This document shows positions 19,582 to 29,214 of a DNA stretch of 64,000 nucleotides, in pieces. Under the pieces are notes generated by a model. That model ran no database searches and was not told where the DNA came from. It saw nothing but the letters and a program-made list of their open reading frames with translations. This stretch comes from Flavobacterium sharifuzzamanii (GTDB taxonomy: Bacteria > Bacteroidota > Bacteroidia > Flavobacteriales > Flavobacteriaceae), in the NCBI RefSeq assembly GCF_003254585.1, contig NZ_QJGZ01000040.1, positions 518,481-582,480 on the forward strand. Reading direction: 5' to 3'. Made by a program: the position numbers and the translations under genes. Each line of letters begins with the position of its first letter. The first letter of the stretch is position 1.

Positions 19582-20241
19582 TCAATTGCTTATTCCTCTA
19601 TCTGCGCAGGTAGCCCTAGGTAACATCTGATATTCCAAGTTCCCTTTAATTTTCTTTGTTCTGATTGTTAAGCCCAGTTCATTCATATATTTGTTTACTG
19701 TAAAGCTTGAAATTTCATATCCCATATTCTGGAGTTCAGCTGCAATTCTTTTGCTGCCATAGCGCTTCTCGCAAGCATAGAAAATATTGGATATTTCTTC
19801 CTGAATTAAAATTTTTCTTTTTTGCCTTTCGGAAAGCAAGGGATTTTTCCATTTATGGTAGGTAGGCCTGTTTACTTCTAAAACACTGCACATTAATCTT
19901 ATGGAGTATGATTTTTCATTTTCCGCAATGAAGGAAAAGAGCTGCGCTCTTTCTTTAAGGAGAAATCTCCCCGCTTTTTTTAAGATTTCAAATTTAAGAT
20001 TTGCTTTTATTATTTTTTTTTCGAGATCATGGATCTGCTGGTCTTCTGGACTTAATTTAAGCCTTCCGAATCCTGGAAAACTTCCGCTTCCGTATTTGAG
20101 AGCATCCTGCTGCCATCTGCATAATGTGCATCTGAGAATGCCAAGTTCTTTTGCTGCTCCGGCAATATTGCCTTTTTCATAGCTTAGCGCCACTGCTCTG
20201 TTTTTGAAATCACGGCTAAAAACTCTTTTTCTTTCCTTCAT
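19582..20241 (-). CDS. Truncated IS3-type transposase paralogue (HTH and HTH_21 regions only)
   Basis: 219 residues. The N-terminus (RDFKNRAVALSYEKGN.AGAAKELGI....LCRWQQDALKYGSGSFPG) is an OrfA-like helix-turn-helix. The middle (YSIRLMCSVLEVNRPTYHKWKNP to KRYGSKRIAAEL) is the region that precedes the rve catalytic core in OrfB. The protein stops about where the DDE domain would begin, so no catalytic triad is present. It is a diverged paralogue of the upstream 402-residue transposase, not a duplicate, and its ATG overlaps the upstream stop in an ATGA, so translation is probably coupled. It may be a degraded second element or a DNA-binding accessory protein. Confidence 0.7.
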   Translation of the reverse strand: MKERKRVFSRDFKNRAVALSYEKGNIAGAAKELGILRCTLCRWQQDALKYGSGSFPGFGRLKLSPEDQQIHDLEKKIIKANLKFEILKKAGRFLLKERAQLFSFIAENEKSYSIRLMCSVLEVNRPTYHKWKNPLLSERQKRKILIQEEISNIFYACEKRYGSKRIAAELQNMGYEISSFTVNKYMNELGLTIRTKKIKGNLEYQMLPRATCADRGISN

Positions 20242-21446
20242 ATTGTTAATTGATGATTTTCATTTATGCCCAAAGGCGCATCTTCTGATTTGATTTGTAT
20301 GGCATTAAATTCTTCTATTGTCTGATAATCCAATGAAGAGTGTCTCCTTTTTTTATTATACCAATTTTCTATGAAATTGAATATTTCTGCTTTAAGCTGC
20401 ATATGGGGAAGCAGTTTTATTCTATATATCAGTTCTTTTTTTAATGAACTGAAGAAGCTTTCGCATACGGCATTATCCCAATGGGTCCCTTTTCTGCTCA
20501 TGCTTCGCGTACAGCCGTATAATTCTAATTTTCCAGAGAAAGATTCGTTGGCGTACTGGACCCCTCTGTCGGAGTGGAAGATCAATCCCTCTTTAATTTT
20601 TCTATTGTTCACGGCCATTTCAAAGGCTGGCAAAGTGGTTGCCCTGGTCTGCATTGTGCTGCTGCAGCTCCAGCCGATTATCTTTCGGTCGTATAGATCC
20701 ATTATGATGGTTAGGTATAGGAATCCTCGATCAGTTTGGATGTACGTGATGTCGGAAACCCAAACTTTAGATGGGGAATCTGTTTTAAATATCCCGTTAA
20801 GAATATTTTTGGGAACATAGTTATTATGATTAGAATCTGTTGTCTTTTTAAATTTTCGAGCAGTTATGCGGCGCAGCCCAAGTTCTTTCATATAAAAAGA
20901 AACCGTGCTCTCTTTTATTGCATATCCTAGCGCTTGCAGCTCTCTGGTAATTTTAGTTTTTCCATACCGTTTTTTATGGAGGAAGTAAATTGAAGCGATG
21001 TCTTTTTTTAATGCGATTATATTTTTCCGCCTCTCGGAGATGCCATGTTTTTTCCATTTGAAATAGCCTCTTAAACCAATTTCAAGTACATTGCACATTT
21101 CTTTGATAGAATACTTTTTTTCATTATTCTTTATGAATTCATAAATTGTCAATTTGTTTTGGAAAAGATAGCTGGAGCCGTCTTTTAATATTTCATATCT
21201 TAATTCAGATTCCTTGCATTCTTTAGAAAGTTCAAAGCGCTTTTTGTCTTTAGGATGGACTCTAGCATAACCGGGCCCCAAGAAACTTGCAGATCCGTAT
21301 TTTTCATATTCCCTTCTCCATCTGGAAAGCGCGCAGGGGAGCACCCCAATTTCTTTTGCAATATCCTTTAGCGTTCTTCCTCTGTAACTGGCTAAAATAG
21401 CGTCTTCTTTAAATTTGCGGTCAAATTTTCTTCGTTTCTCTGCCAT
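20238..21446 (-). CDS. IS3-family transposase, OrfA and OrfB in one frame
   Basis: 402 residues. Residues 1-75 are an OrfA-like helix-turn-helix (FDRKFKEDAILASYRGRTLKDIAKEIGV), about 100-190 the HTH_21 segment (YSIKEMCNVLEIGLRGYFKWKKHG), and 215-385 the rve integrase core. The DDE triad is visible: WVSDITYIQTDRG, IFHSDRGVQYAN and DNAVCESFFSSLKKE. It ends with the usual YNKKRRHSSLDYQT motif. In most IS3 elements the two halves are joined by a -1 frameshift; here they are a continuous frame. All catalytic motifs look intact, so it may be active. Confidence 0.9.
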   Translation of the reverse strand: MAEKRRKFDRKFKEDAILASYRGRTLKDIAKEIGVLPCALSRWRREYEKYGSASFLGPGYARVHPKDKKRFELSKECKESELRYEILKDGSSYLFQNKLTIYEFIKNNEKKYSIKEMCNVLEIGLRGYFKWKKHGISERRKNIIALKKDIASIYFLHKKRYGKTKITRELQALGYAIKESTVSFYMKELGLRRITARKFKKTTDSNHNNYVPKNILNGIFKTDSPSKVWVSDITYIQTDRGFLYLTIIMDLYDRKIIGWSCSSTMQTRATTLPAFEMAVNNRKIKEGLIFHSDRGVQYANESFSGKLELYGCTRSMSRKGTHWDNAVCESFFSSLKKELIYRIKLLPHMQLKAEIFNFIENWYNKKRRHSSLDYQTIEEFNAIQIKSEDAPLGINENHQLTI

Positions 21447-21519
21447 TTTTTTTTAAAATTTTGGTTTGTAGATCTCGATTTTGAAATTCACTTCTTACCG
21501 GCTAAAATAATCCTTATAG

Positions 21520-21663
21520 CTGGACTTGTATTTTTTTATCTTAAAGTTTGCATCAAAAGCATTTGATATTCTGAATAGAGAAATTTGTCTTACTTCTGGA
21601 GATGTGACTGCGCTGTTTGAGAAAGTGTATCTTCGTTTTTCATTTGAGAATTTTCATTCTTAA
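21520..21663 (+). pseudogene. Possible short coding remnant
   Basis: An open frame of 47 codons between two stops, without a start codon, reads ...LNREICLTSGDVTALFEKVYLRFSFENFHS. The amino-acid composition looks protein-like and could be the tail of a gene cut by the insertion. It is short enough to be chance, and no family was recognised. Confidence 0.2.
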
Positions 21664-21726
21664 TCAGATAGTTTTTTTGGGTTAGAATAAGAAAGGAGAT
21701 TTATAAAACTAATAGAAAGACTTTTT

Positions 21727-22016
21727 AATTTAACATTTATTTTTATATTTTTGTTTCAACTACTAAGTTAAAAGTTCTTTCGAAAACCATATTATTCTGC
21801 AAAAGTATTGGACACATTACCAATGGTGTTTTTGTAAGATTTTAAATTGTAAATTTTTGTACCTCATTTGTACCTCAAGATTGTCTAACCCTTATGAATT
21901 AAGGAAAGTTAATTTCTGCATTGGCAAATAGAGGGCGCAAAGAAACATAAAATAAAAACAAAAAAAATAGCTAAAATGTTTGCAGTTAACATTTTTAGCT
22001 ATTTTTTTTATTCAAT
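21727..22016 (+). repeat. Dispersed noncoding repeat, right-type copy 1
   Basis: Shares with 57225-57508 an ordered set of blocks: TTTGTTTCAACTACT, TTCTTTCGAAAA, GGACACAT..C.AATG.TGTTTTTGT, a TTTGTACCTC core (doubled here), AGGAAAGTTAATTTCTGCAT, GGCAAATAGA, GGGCGCAAAGAAAC, AAAATAAAAACAAA, and a terminal hairpin. Its first part also resembles 18711-18850. It is noncoding and in the same orientation as the other copies. It fills most of the gap between the transposase genes and the PhoD gene; the rest of that gap shows no gene. Confidence 0.65.
21965..22004 (+). terminator. Hairpin at the end of right-type repeat copy 1
   Basis: Stem AAATAGCTAAAATGTT against AACATTTTTAGCTATTT (one bulged T), loop of seven, then a T-run. 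The matching hairpin at 57455-57493 has paired substitutions that keep the stem. Confidence 0.65.
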
Positions 22017-22162
22017 TCTTTTTGAGAAAATATAATCAAGATATACTTTTTAAGAGCTTTGCAAATCAATATTTATATAGTAAATATATTGTTAATATAA
22101 TTTTAAAAGTGACGTAACTTCAATTCTGATAATAGATTGTTTTTTTGATATAAAAATTTTTT

Positions 22163-23914
22163 ATGGAAAATAACAATGATTTTAGCAGAAGAAGGTTTCT
22201 TAAGAATTCTTTATTAGTTGCTGGAGGAGTTTTCATAGCTCCTCTAATTGAAAGTTGCAGTGATGATGATAAAACAGATAACAGCGGTGCACCAGAAGGA
22301 ATGAAAAATGAAGGGTTCGAGACTGGAGTGGCCAGTTTTGACCCAACTGAAACAGGTGTCATTATTTGGACAAGATATTCCTCAGGCTCAGATGCTGAAA
22401 TTACTTGGGAAATTAGCAAGGATTCTTCGTTTACTGAAGTAACTAGAAAAGGTCAGGCTAGTGCATCATCAATGAATGATTTTACAATTGCAGTAGATGT
22501 TCAAAACATTCCTTCCAATACTAAGTATTATTATCGATTCTATAATGCTAAAACCAAACAAGTAACCGTTACAGGAGAAACGCGCACTCTGCCATCAAAA
22601 ACAGATTCAGTTAATGATGTGAAAATGGCTGTTGTTTCTTGTTCTAATTTTCCGGCAGGACTTTTTAATGTGTATGGAGCAATTGCTTCTTCTGATGCAG
22701 ATGTCGTTGTTCACTTGGGAGATTATATTTATGAATATGCTCCGGGACAGTATGGGACAAATCCGTTTACAAATCCGCTTGGCAGAGAACACAGACCGGC
22801 AAAGGAAATTACAAGTCTAAGTGATTATAGAGAACGTTATAGACAATATAGAGGAGATAAGAACTTGCAGCTTCTTCATCAGAAAAAGCCTTTTATCTGT
22901 GTTTGGGACGATCATGAATTTGCCAATGATACTTATAAATCAGGTGCCGAAAACCATCAGCCTTCTGAGGGAGATTTTCAAATGAGAAAAATGGCTGCAT
23001 TTCAAGCCTACAGCGAATATATTCCTCTTAAAACAGGAAAAGACCTTAGAATCTATAGAAGCTTTAATTTTGGAAATATTCTTTCGCTTTATATGATGGA
23101 TACTAGGGTTATTGCAAGAGATAAACAAATGAGCTATGCTGATTACATTGATAATGGAGGCAATTTTGACCAGACAAAATTCAGAACAGACCTTTTAAGC
23201 GCAAGCAGAAAATTAATTGGAAATGAACAGATGACTTGGCTGGGATCACAGATTAATGCAGATACTGCGAAATGGAAAGTATTAGGTCAGCAGATTTTAA
23301 TGACGAAAATGATGATTCCAGCAGAATTATTAATACTGCTTAATCAGATTTTGACAGAAGTGGATAAGTTAGGAAGTGCACAGCCAGCTACTATGCAAGC
23401 ACTAATTAATGCAATATCTGCACTCGTTGTTCTTAAAATGAGACATCAGCAGAAAGATCCTTCTTTAACGGCTCAGGAAATTGCCAGAATTACAACCACT
23501 TTACCTTATAATCTAGATGCGTGGGATGGTTATTTTGCAGAAAGGGAACAGCTTTATGCCATGCTTTCAGGAAAAAATGTTGTCGTGTTGGCGGGAGATA
23601 CTCATAATGCTTGGATGGGAAAATTGACCGATATGCAAGGAAAATTTATAGGAACTGAAATAGCTTGCAGTTCTGTTTCATCTCCAGGATTAGAAGCCTA
23701 TCTTGGAATTACTTCCGATCCTTCAAAAGCAATTGAATTGGCGCAAGCTTTTACTATTCTAATAGATGATTTGGAATATGCCAATTTATACAAACGAGGA
23801 TATACCTATTTAAAATTTACGGTGTCTGGTTCTGAAGCTGAATGGAGATTTGTAGACAGTGTCACAACTGAAACTACTACTACAATTACAGAAAAAAAAT
23901 ATACTATAGCCTAG
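22163..23914 (+). CDS. PhoD-family alkaline phosphatase, Tat-exported
   Basis: 583 residues. The N-terminus has a Tat motif, SRRRFLKNS (residues 8-16), a hydrophobic stretch, and IESCSDDD, where Cys32 may be lipidated. An Ig-like N-terminal PhoD domain (about 50-150) precedes the metallophosphatase core: VVHLGDYIYEY, WDDHEFAND, LAGDTHNAWMG and TEIACSSVSSPG, the usual PhoD metal-binding order. PhoD enzymes release phosphate from mono- and diesters and bind metals before export, which explains Tat use. It stands alone between the insertion zone and a terminator at 23970. The following sigma factor and phosphodiesterase genes give a shared phosphoester theme. Confidence 0.9.
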   Translation: MENNNDFSRRRFLKNSLLVAGGVFIAPLIESCSDDDKTDNSGAPEGMKNEGFETGVASFDPTETGVIIWTRYSSGSDAEITWEISKDSSFTEVTRKGQASASSMNDFTIAVDVQNIPSNTKYYYRFYNAKTKQVTVTGETRTLPSKTDSVNDVKMAVVSCSNFPAGLFNVYGAIASSDADVVVHLGDYIYEYAPGQYGTNPFTNPLGREHRPAKEITSLSDYRERYRQYRGDKNLQLLHQKKPFICVWDDHEFANDTYKSGAENHQPSEGDFQMRKMAAFQAYSEYIPLKTGKDLRIYRSFNFGNILSLYMMDTRVIARDKQMSYADYIDNGGNFDQTKFRTDLLSASRKLIGNEQMTWLGSQINADTAKWKVLGQQILMTKMMIPAELLILLNQILTEVDKLGSAQPATMQALINAISALVVLKMRHQQKDPSLTAQEIARITTTLPYNLDAWDGYFAEREQLYAMLSGKNVVVLAGDTHNAWMGKLTDMQGKFIGTEIACSSVSSPGLEAYLGITSDPSKAIELAQAFTILIDDLEYANLYKRGYTYLKFTVSGSEAEWRFVDSVTTETTTTITEKKYTIA

Positions 23915-23969
23915 TAAATTTCTTTGGTACTGTCGAAATTTTTTTAAAAGTGCGAATGAATTAAATGAA

Positions 23970-24001
23970 AAAAAGGAACAGAAGTAATCTTGTTCCTTTT
24001 T
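23970..24001 (+). terminator. Intrinsic terminator after PhoD
   Basis: Perfect stem AAAAAGGAACA/TGTTCCTTTTT with a 10-base loop and a T-run, 56 bases after the PhoD stop and before the sigma factor gene. Confidence 0.85.
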
Positions 24002-24084
24002 TTATGAATTTAATTTAACACAAAGTTAAATTAGTTTCTTAGGTATTTTTTATCAGTTCCTTTTCATTTGTTTTTTTAATCTAT

Positions 24085-24672
24085 ATGGAAAAAGATCTAT
24101 TGAAAATGCCAGACGATGAACTTCAGAAATTAATTTTTGAAGGAAGCGATGCTGCGTTTTCAATTATTTTTAACCGTTATTGGAAAAAGCTTTATTCTTA
24201 TGCATTTAAAATATATAAAGATGAGGTGATCTGCGAAGATATCGTACAGGAAATCTTTATAAGCCTTTGGAAAAATGCCTCAAACACTGTAATTCTAAAT
24301 CTTGAAGCTTACCTTTTTAGAGCCGTAAAATATAAGATTGCCAATCAAATTAGAAATCTGAAATTTGACCAGCAGCATATCGATATATTAGAGAGTATTC
24401 CTGACCCAAATCTGACTATAAATGATTTGGAATATATTGATTTAGAGAAAAATATCAATGATCAAATTAATAAGTTAACCCCAAAATGCAGAGAGGTTTT
24501 TCTCCTCAGCCGCATGGATCATTTTACAAATGCTGAAATTGCAGCAAAACTAGATCTTTCAATTCATACTGTAGAGAAACACATCAGCAATGCTCTAAAG
24601 CAGCTTCGTTTAAACAACACTTCTTATAATTATCTTCTTTTTTACTGGGCAGCGTTCTTTTATGTTAACTAA
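24085..24672 (+). CDS. ECF RNA polymerase sigma factor
   Basis: 195 residues. Region 2 reads FSIIFNRYWKKLYSYAFKIYKDEVICEDIVQEIFISLWKN and region 4 has the helix-turn-helix INKLTPKCREVFLLSRMDHFTNAEIAAKLDLSIHTVEKHIS. This is the FecI-like Bacteroidota group that is paired with FecR anti-sigma factors and SusC receptors carrying an STN domain. Its genes follow in exactly that order, so it should activate the SusC/SusD/phosphodiesterase operon downstream. The C-terminal tail is hydrophobic (YNYLLFYWAAFFYVN). Confidence 0.92.
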   Translation: MEKDLLKMPDDELQKLIFEGSDAAFSIIFNRYWKKLYSYAFKIYKDEVICEDIVQEIFISLWKNASNTVILNLEAYLFRAVKYKIANQIRNLKFDQQHIDILESIPDPNLTINDLEYIDLEKNINDQINKLTPKCREVFLLSRMDHFTNAEIAAKLDLSIHTVEKHISNALKQLRLNNTSYNYLLFYWAAFFYVN

Positions 24673-24740
24673 AAAACACTGGTTTTAAGAAAACGTTAAG
24701 CCTGCATTTTCGACTACTTGTTCGATTCAAAAAATGTGAC

Positions 24741-25685
24741 TTGTCTATAAAAGCACATATTTTGAAAAAAGAAATCTTTTTGCAGTTAGCAAAAAAATAC
24801 GAAGAAGGCATCTGCACACCTGAAGAAAAAATAGCAGTTGAATCATTTTTTGATAAGATGCAGGATCAGTCGTCAGACATAGAATTATCTGATGAAAAAG
24901 GTGATGTAATTTTAAATAAGATCTTTTTAGAATTGCAGGTAAAACCAAAAAAATATTCAATTCGAAAACTATTAAAAGTAGCAGCGATTCTAGTTGTCGG
25001 ACTTTCGATTGCATTTTTTGCAGCTCAATTTATTTTCCAGCCTGCAGCAATTACCCAAATTACTGCTAAAGGAGAAAAGAAAGAAATTTTCCTTGAAGAC
25101 GGAACTGTCATTGTACTAAACTCAAACAGTAGCATTACTTATCCGGAAGAATTTGAAACCACAAGAAATATTAAATTGGTTGGGCAGGCTTATTTTAAAG
25201 TTTTCAGAGATGTAAAACGCCCTTTTATTGTACAAACTCACGACGTAAAGGTTAGAGTGCTCGGAACTTCATTCGATATCAATTCCTATAACCATCACGA
25301 CACTAAAGTAAGTGTTATCAGCGGGAAAGTTGAAGTGAGTTCACCAACTGGAAAAAAAGTGCAGATTACCAAAAATCAGCAAGCCGATTTAATTAAGAAT
25401 TCAGATTTACAGATTTCTACAGAAAACAGCGAAGATAAAATCGCCTGGATTAGTAATACCATTATGCTTAAAAACACCAAGCTTTCTGAAACAGTTAAAA
25501 TTATTGAGAATTGGTACAATGTTGATATTACAATTGAAGATCCAGAATTAAACAATCTTACCATTTCTGGAAAGTTTAAGGATGAAAAATTGGAGAATGT
25601 ATTGGAAAGTATTGCCTATTTAAAAAACCTAAAGATTAATTACACAACTAAAAACCAAATAACTATAAGAAAAAAGACACCTTAA
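24741..25685 (+). CDS. FecR-family anti-sigma factor
   Basis: 314 residues from a TTG at 24741. No in-frame ATG precedes the conserved region, and another TTG at 24762 is possible, so the start is uncertain. The cytoplasmic N-terminus is followed by one membrane segment (LLKVAAILVVGLSIAFFAA, about 75-95), a FecR domain (about 105-205) with DGTVIVLNSNSSITYP and VLGTSFDINSY, and a DUF4974-like C-terminus (about 240-312). It would hold the sigma factor until the STN domain of the SusC receptor signals ligand. A stem-loop follows before the receptor gene. Confidence 0.88.
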   Translation: MSIKAHILKKEIFLQLAKKYEEGICTPEEKIAVESFFDKMQDQSSDIELSDEKGDVILNKIFLELQVKPKKYSIRKLLKVAAILVVGLSIAFFAAQFIFQPAAITQITAKGEKKEIFLEDGTVIVLNSNSSITYPEEFETTRNIKLVGQAYFKVFRDVKRPFIVQTHDVKVRVLGTSFDINSYNHHDTKVSVISGKVEVSSPTGKKVQITKNQQADLIKNSDLQISTENSEDKIAWISNTIMLKNTKLSETVKIIENWYNVDITIEDPELNNLTISGKFKDEKLENVLESIAYLKNLKINYTTKNQITIRKKTP

Positions 25686-25704
25686 AAAAAGACAAAAAAA
25701 CAAA

Positions 25705-25730
25705 CCCGCTTCCGGTGCAACGGAAACGGG
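25705..25730 (+). terminator. Stem-loop between FecR and SusC genes
   Basis: CCCGCTTCCG at 25705-25714 faces CGGAAACGGG at 25721-25730 with one mismatch; this is the most G+C-rich spot nearby. Only a weak T-run follows, so it could attenuate read-through from the regulator genes into the receptor operon. Confidence 0.5.
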
Positions 25731-25772
25731 CGATTTTAAAAGACTAAAAATAAAATCTATAGCCTAATAGTA

Positions 25773-28700
25773 ATGAATACGAAACTACAATTTTTTTTCA
25801 ATAAGTATATAAAGATGAAAAATCTTTACTTAATGATTTTATTAATTTTTTCCTTTAAAGGATTTGCCTTAGGACAGGGCAAAGATGTGCAGATAAGCCT
25901 TAACCTAAAAGATGCCGCAATTACTGAGTTCTTCAACGCAGTCGAACAAAAAACCTCTTTTACTTTTGTTTTCGACGAAAAAATAACCGGAACATCACAG
26001 CGCATTTCAATCTATGCAGAAAAAGAAAGTCTTGACGGAGTGCTTGCAAAGGTGGCCTCTAAAACTGGACTTTCATTTAAAAAACTGAATAACACTATCA
26101 CAGTTACCAAAAATCTTCGTGCACAAATGAATGTACGCGGAAAAGTTTTGGATGAAAGCGGTATGCCAATGCCGGGAGTTACCATTCTAGAAAAAGGAAC
26201 AAAAACTACTACAATGACAGATATGCAAGGAAATTTCAGCTTTGCTGTAAATGCTTCGGCTGTTTTGGTTATTTCCTATATGGGGTACGTAACTCAGGAA
26301 GTTGCCGCAAATGCTAATCCACTTACCATAATAATGAAACCAAGTACGAGTGAATTGAATGAAGTTGTGGTAACTGCTTTAGGAATTAAAAGAGAAGAAA
26401 AAAAATTAGGATTCTCGCAACAGACTATAAAATCTGATAATTTATCTCAGGGGCGACCAAACAACTGGTCATCTGGGTTAAAAGGAAAAGTGGCAGGTTT
26501 GAGCATTACTTCTACAGGTTCTGGCCCGTTAAACTCACAGCAGATTACGCTGAGAGGAAACAGATCTTTAAGCCCAAAAGGGAATTATGCGTTGATTGTT
26601 GTAGATGGAGTTCCAGTTAATGCTGAAATGACAACTTCGGGTTCGAGCAGTGCATACATGGGAGAAGATTCGCCAATTGATTACGGAAACGGAATTTCTG
26701 ATCTTAATCTAGATGATATCGATGAAGTTACAGTTTTAAAAGGTGCAGGTGCAACTGCACTTTATGGAAGCCGTGCGGCAAACGGAGCCTTAATTATTAC
26801 GACAAAATCTGGAAAGAAAAACAAAGGTTTAGGAATCTCTTTTAATACAGGAGCAACATTTGATGTGATCCAAAGATGGCCAGATTATCAATATAGTTAC
26901 GGACAGGGAACAGGAAATTCGCCAGATGCTTCGGGCAACCAATATTATTCTTATGGAAATTCGGCAGACGGAACTTCAACCAGCGGAACCAGCAGTGCTT
27001 GGGGACCCGCTTTTACAGGTCAGAATTTTTACCAATATGATCCTGCTTTGCAAGGACAGTCAGCGCAGAGATTGCCTTGGCAGTCTTACAGAGATAATCG
27101 TAAAGATTTCTGGAGAACCGGTGTGACTTTAAATAATAATATTTCTATTCAGGGTGGAGATAACAAAGGATCGATGCGTCTTTCAGTTGGAAATCAGAAG
27201 AATGAATGGATTATGCCAAATACAGGTTTTGACAGGGTTACAGCGGCTGTTAATGCCAATTATCAGGTGTCTGACAAAATTAAATTGGGAACGGCAATCA
27301 ATTATAATACAAGAAATAGTGACAATTTGCCTTCTACAGGTTACAATAATGGTTCTATCGCTTATTTTATGATTTTTCAGCAGCCAAATATCGATTTGGA
27401 CTGGTATCGTCCGATTTGGGTGAAAGGCAAAGAGCAGATAGAGCAGTTGCATCCATTTAGTTCTTTTATAGACAATCCGTATTTAATTGCTTATGAAGCG
27501 ACCAACACATTAGACAGCGACCAGATTGTGGGGAATATTTTTGCTAACATCACTTTATCGTCTAATTTAGAATTAATGCTTCGTTCTTCTATGAACACTT
27601 ACAACCAGACAAGAGAGCAAAAAAGGCCTTACAGCATCAACAGATATGCAAAAGGATTCTACGAAAGACAAGATGTTTTCAAACAAGAAATCAACTCAGA
27701 TTTTCTCCTTTCTTATAAAAAAGATTTCGGAAACAAATTCTCTCTTGCTGCTTCAGCGGGAGGAAATGCTATGAGTTATAAATACAGAAGAACAGAAGCC
27801 GAAGTAACAGGTTTGGTTGTGCCAGGAGTTTATAAACTTTCTAATGGTTCAAGTGCACCAATTTTGACTTTAGGCGATGCTTATAAAAAAATGAGCAGTT
27901 TGTATGGTTTGGTATCGATGTCTTATGCGGAAATGCTTTTTGTTGATATTACAGGAAGAAACGACTGGACTAGTACGCTTCCCGTTGAGAACAATTCATT
28001 CTTCTATCCGTCGATTAATACAAGTGCGGTTATTTCTGAAATGGTTTCACTGCCTAAATCAATTGATTTCTTAAAATACAGACTTTCTTTTGCTCAGGTA
28101 GGAAATGATACAGAGCCTTATAAAACGCAGAAATATTACGGACAAAGTGCTTTTCCAAGTTCTGCGCAGACTTTGACAGTTTTATACAACGATCATTTCA
28201 AACCTGAAATTACAACAAGTTTCGAAACAGGTTTTGAAATCAGAATGTTTAAAAACCGACTTACAGCAGATGCTACAGTTTACGAGAGTGTAACGAAAAA
28301 CCAGATTATCGATATTCCTATGGATTTCTCAACAGGTTATAGCGGAGCGGTTTTAAATGGAGGAAAAGTGAGAAACCGAGGTATCGAAATTACCCTTGGA
28401 GGAAAAATTATTGATGGTGAAAAGTTTAAATGGAATTCAACTGTAAACTGGTCACGTAATTGGAATAAAGTAATGGAACTTCCTGAAGGAATCGATGGCC
28501 AGCAGATTATTGGTACAGGAGGAACAGCTTCTATCATTGCAAAAGTGGGCGGAACTACAAGCGCCATTTACGGTTTCGGATTTGTACGCTCTCCTGATGG
28601 CCAGATCGTTTATGATAATGCAGGTCTTCCGGCATATCCTGAGGAAATTCAATATATCGGAGATGCAAGCCCAAAATGGAAAGCAGGTTGGGTTAATAGT

Positions 28701-29207
28701 TTTTCAATTGGAAACTTTACTATGAATGTGACTATTGACGGTCAGTATGGAGGAATTATTTATTCGCAGACACATCACAAGCTTTCTGAACAGGGAAAAC
28801 TAAATTCAAATAGTATGGGCAGGGAAACTGGCTTTATCATTGGTGAAGGTGTGGTTCAAAATGCAGACGGTTCTTATTCTCCAAATACTGTACAAGTAAA
28901 AACAGCAGATTGGTATACTCGTTATTACAGAAGAGCCAATATCGAATCCAACTCTTTTGATGCTTCTTTTGGAAAACTTCGCGAGATCAGCCTTCAATAT
29001 AATATGCCAAAAAGATGGCTTAAAAATACAGGACTTCAGTCGGTTCAGTTTTCACTTTTCGGAAGAGATTTAGCAACCGTTTCAGATTTCCCAATTTACG
29101 ATCCTGAGACAGCAGCATTAAACGGAGATACTATTTTACCAGGTATCGAAATGGGACAGATGCCGTCTCCAGCCACTTACGGTTTCAATTTAAGTTTGAC
29201 TTTATAA
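25773..29207 (+). CDS. SusC-like TonB-dependent receptor with STN signalling domain
   Basis: 1144 residues from the ATG at 25773; an ATG at 25815 would start directly at the signal peptide MKNLYLMILLIFSFKGFALGQ. Domains: STN (about 37-110), carboxypeptidase-like regulatory domain (about 115-200, GKVLDESGMPMPGVTI), plug (about 210-350) with the TALGIKREEKKLGF and ATALYGSRAANGALIITTK SusC signatures, then the barrel to the C-terminus. The STN domain ties it to the FecR/sigma pair upstream. With the SusD 7 bases downstream and two phosphodiesterases after that, it probably imports a phosphodiester-containing compound rather than a plain glycan. The cargo is inferred from context. Confidence 0.93.
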   Translation: MNTKLQFFFNKYIKMKNLYLMILLIFSFKGFALGQGKDVQISLNLKDAAITEFFNAVEQKTSFTFVFDEKITGTSQRISIYAEKESLDGVLAKVASKTGLSFKKLNNTITVTKNLRAQMNVRGKVLDESGMPMPGVTILEKGTKTTTMTDMQGNFSFAVNASAVLVISYMGYVTQEVAANANPLTIIMKPSTSELNEVVVTALGIKREEKKLGFSQQTIKSDNLSQGRPNNWSSGLKGKVAGLSITSTGSGPLNSQQITLRGNRSLSPKGNYALIVVDGVPVNAEMTTSGSSSAYMGEDSPIDYGNGISDLNLDDIDEVTVLKGAGATALYGSRAANGALIITTKSGKKNKGLGISFNTGATFDVIQRWPDYQYSYGQGTGNSPDASGNQYYSYGNSADGTSTSGTSSAWGPAFTGQNFYQYDPALQGQSAQRLPWQSYRDNRKDFWRTGVTLNNNISIQGGDNKGSMRLSVGNQKNEWIMPNTGFDRVTAAVNANYQVSDKIKLGTAINYNTRNSDNLPSTGYNNGSIAYFMIFQQPNIDLDWYRPIWVKGKEQIEQLHPFSSFIDNPYLIAYEATNTLDSDQIVGNIFANITLSSNLELMLRSSMNTYNQTREQKRPYSINRYAKGFYERQDVFKQEINSDFLLSYKKDFGNKFSLAASAGGNAMSYKYRRTEAEVTGLVVPGVYKLSNGSSAPILTLGDAYKKMSSLYGLVSMSYAEMLFVDITGRNDWTSTLPVENNSFFYPSINTSAVISEMVSLPKSIDFLKYRLSFAQVGNDTEPYKTQKYYGQSAFPSSAQTLTVLYNDHFKPEITTSFETGFEIRMFKNRLTADATVYESVTKNQIIDIPMDFSTGYSGAVLNGGKVRNRGIEITLGGKIIDGEKFKWNSTVNWSRNWNKVMELPEGIDGQQIIGTGGTASIIAKVGGTTSAIYGFGFVRSPDGQIVYDNAGLPAYPEEIQYIGDASPKWKAGWVNSFSIGNFTMNVTIDGQYGGIIYSQTHHKLSEQGKLNSNSMGRETGFIIGEGVVQNADGSYSPNTVQVKTADWYTRYYRRANIESNSFDASFGKLREISLQYNMPKRWLKNTGLQSVQFSLFGRDLATVSDFPIYDPETAALNGDTILPGIEMGQMPSPATYGFNLSLTL

Positions 29208-29214
29208 TAAGACA

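Larger units (their letters stand above)
19582..21446 (-). mobile_element. IS3-family element with two overlapping transposase-like genes
   Basis: Two transposase-like genes on the minus strand, the second overlapping the first by four bases (ATGA). I could not find convincing terminal inverted repeats or target-site duplications by eye, so these limits are gene limits rather than element ends. The flanking dispersed repeats at 18.7-18.9 and 21.7-22.0 kb may mark a larger insertion. Confidence 0.65.

Noticed and set aside
18711..22016. The repeats at 18.7 and 21.7 kb considered as terminal inverted repeats of the IS3 element
   Set aside because: They are direct, not inverted, lie hundreds of bases from the transposase genes, and related copies occur at 43.4 and 57.2 kb without a transposase.
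25705..25730. G+C-rich stem-loop considered as a riboswitch
   Set aside because: It is a single simple hairpin with no additional conserved core; an attenuator or terminator is the simpler reading.
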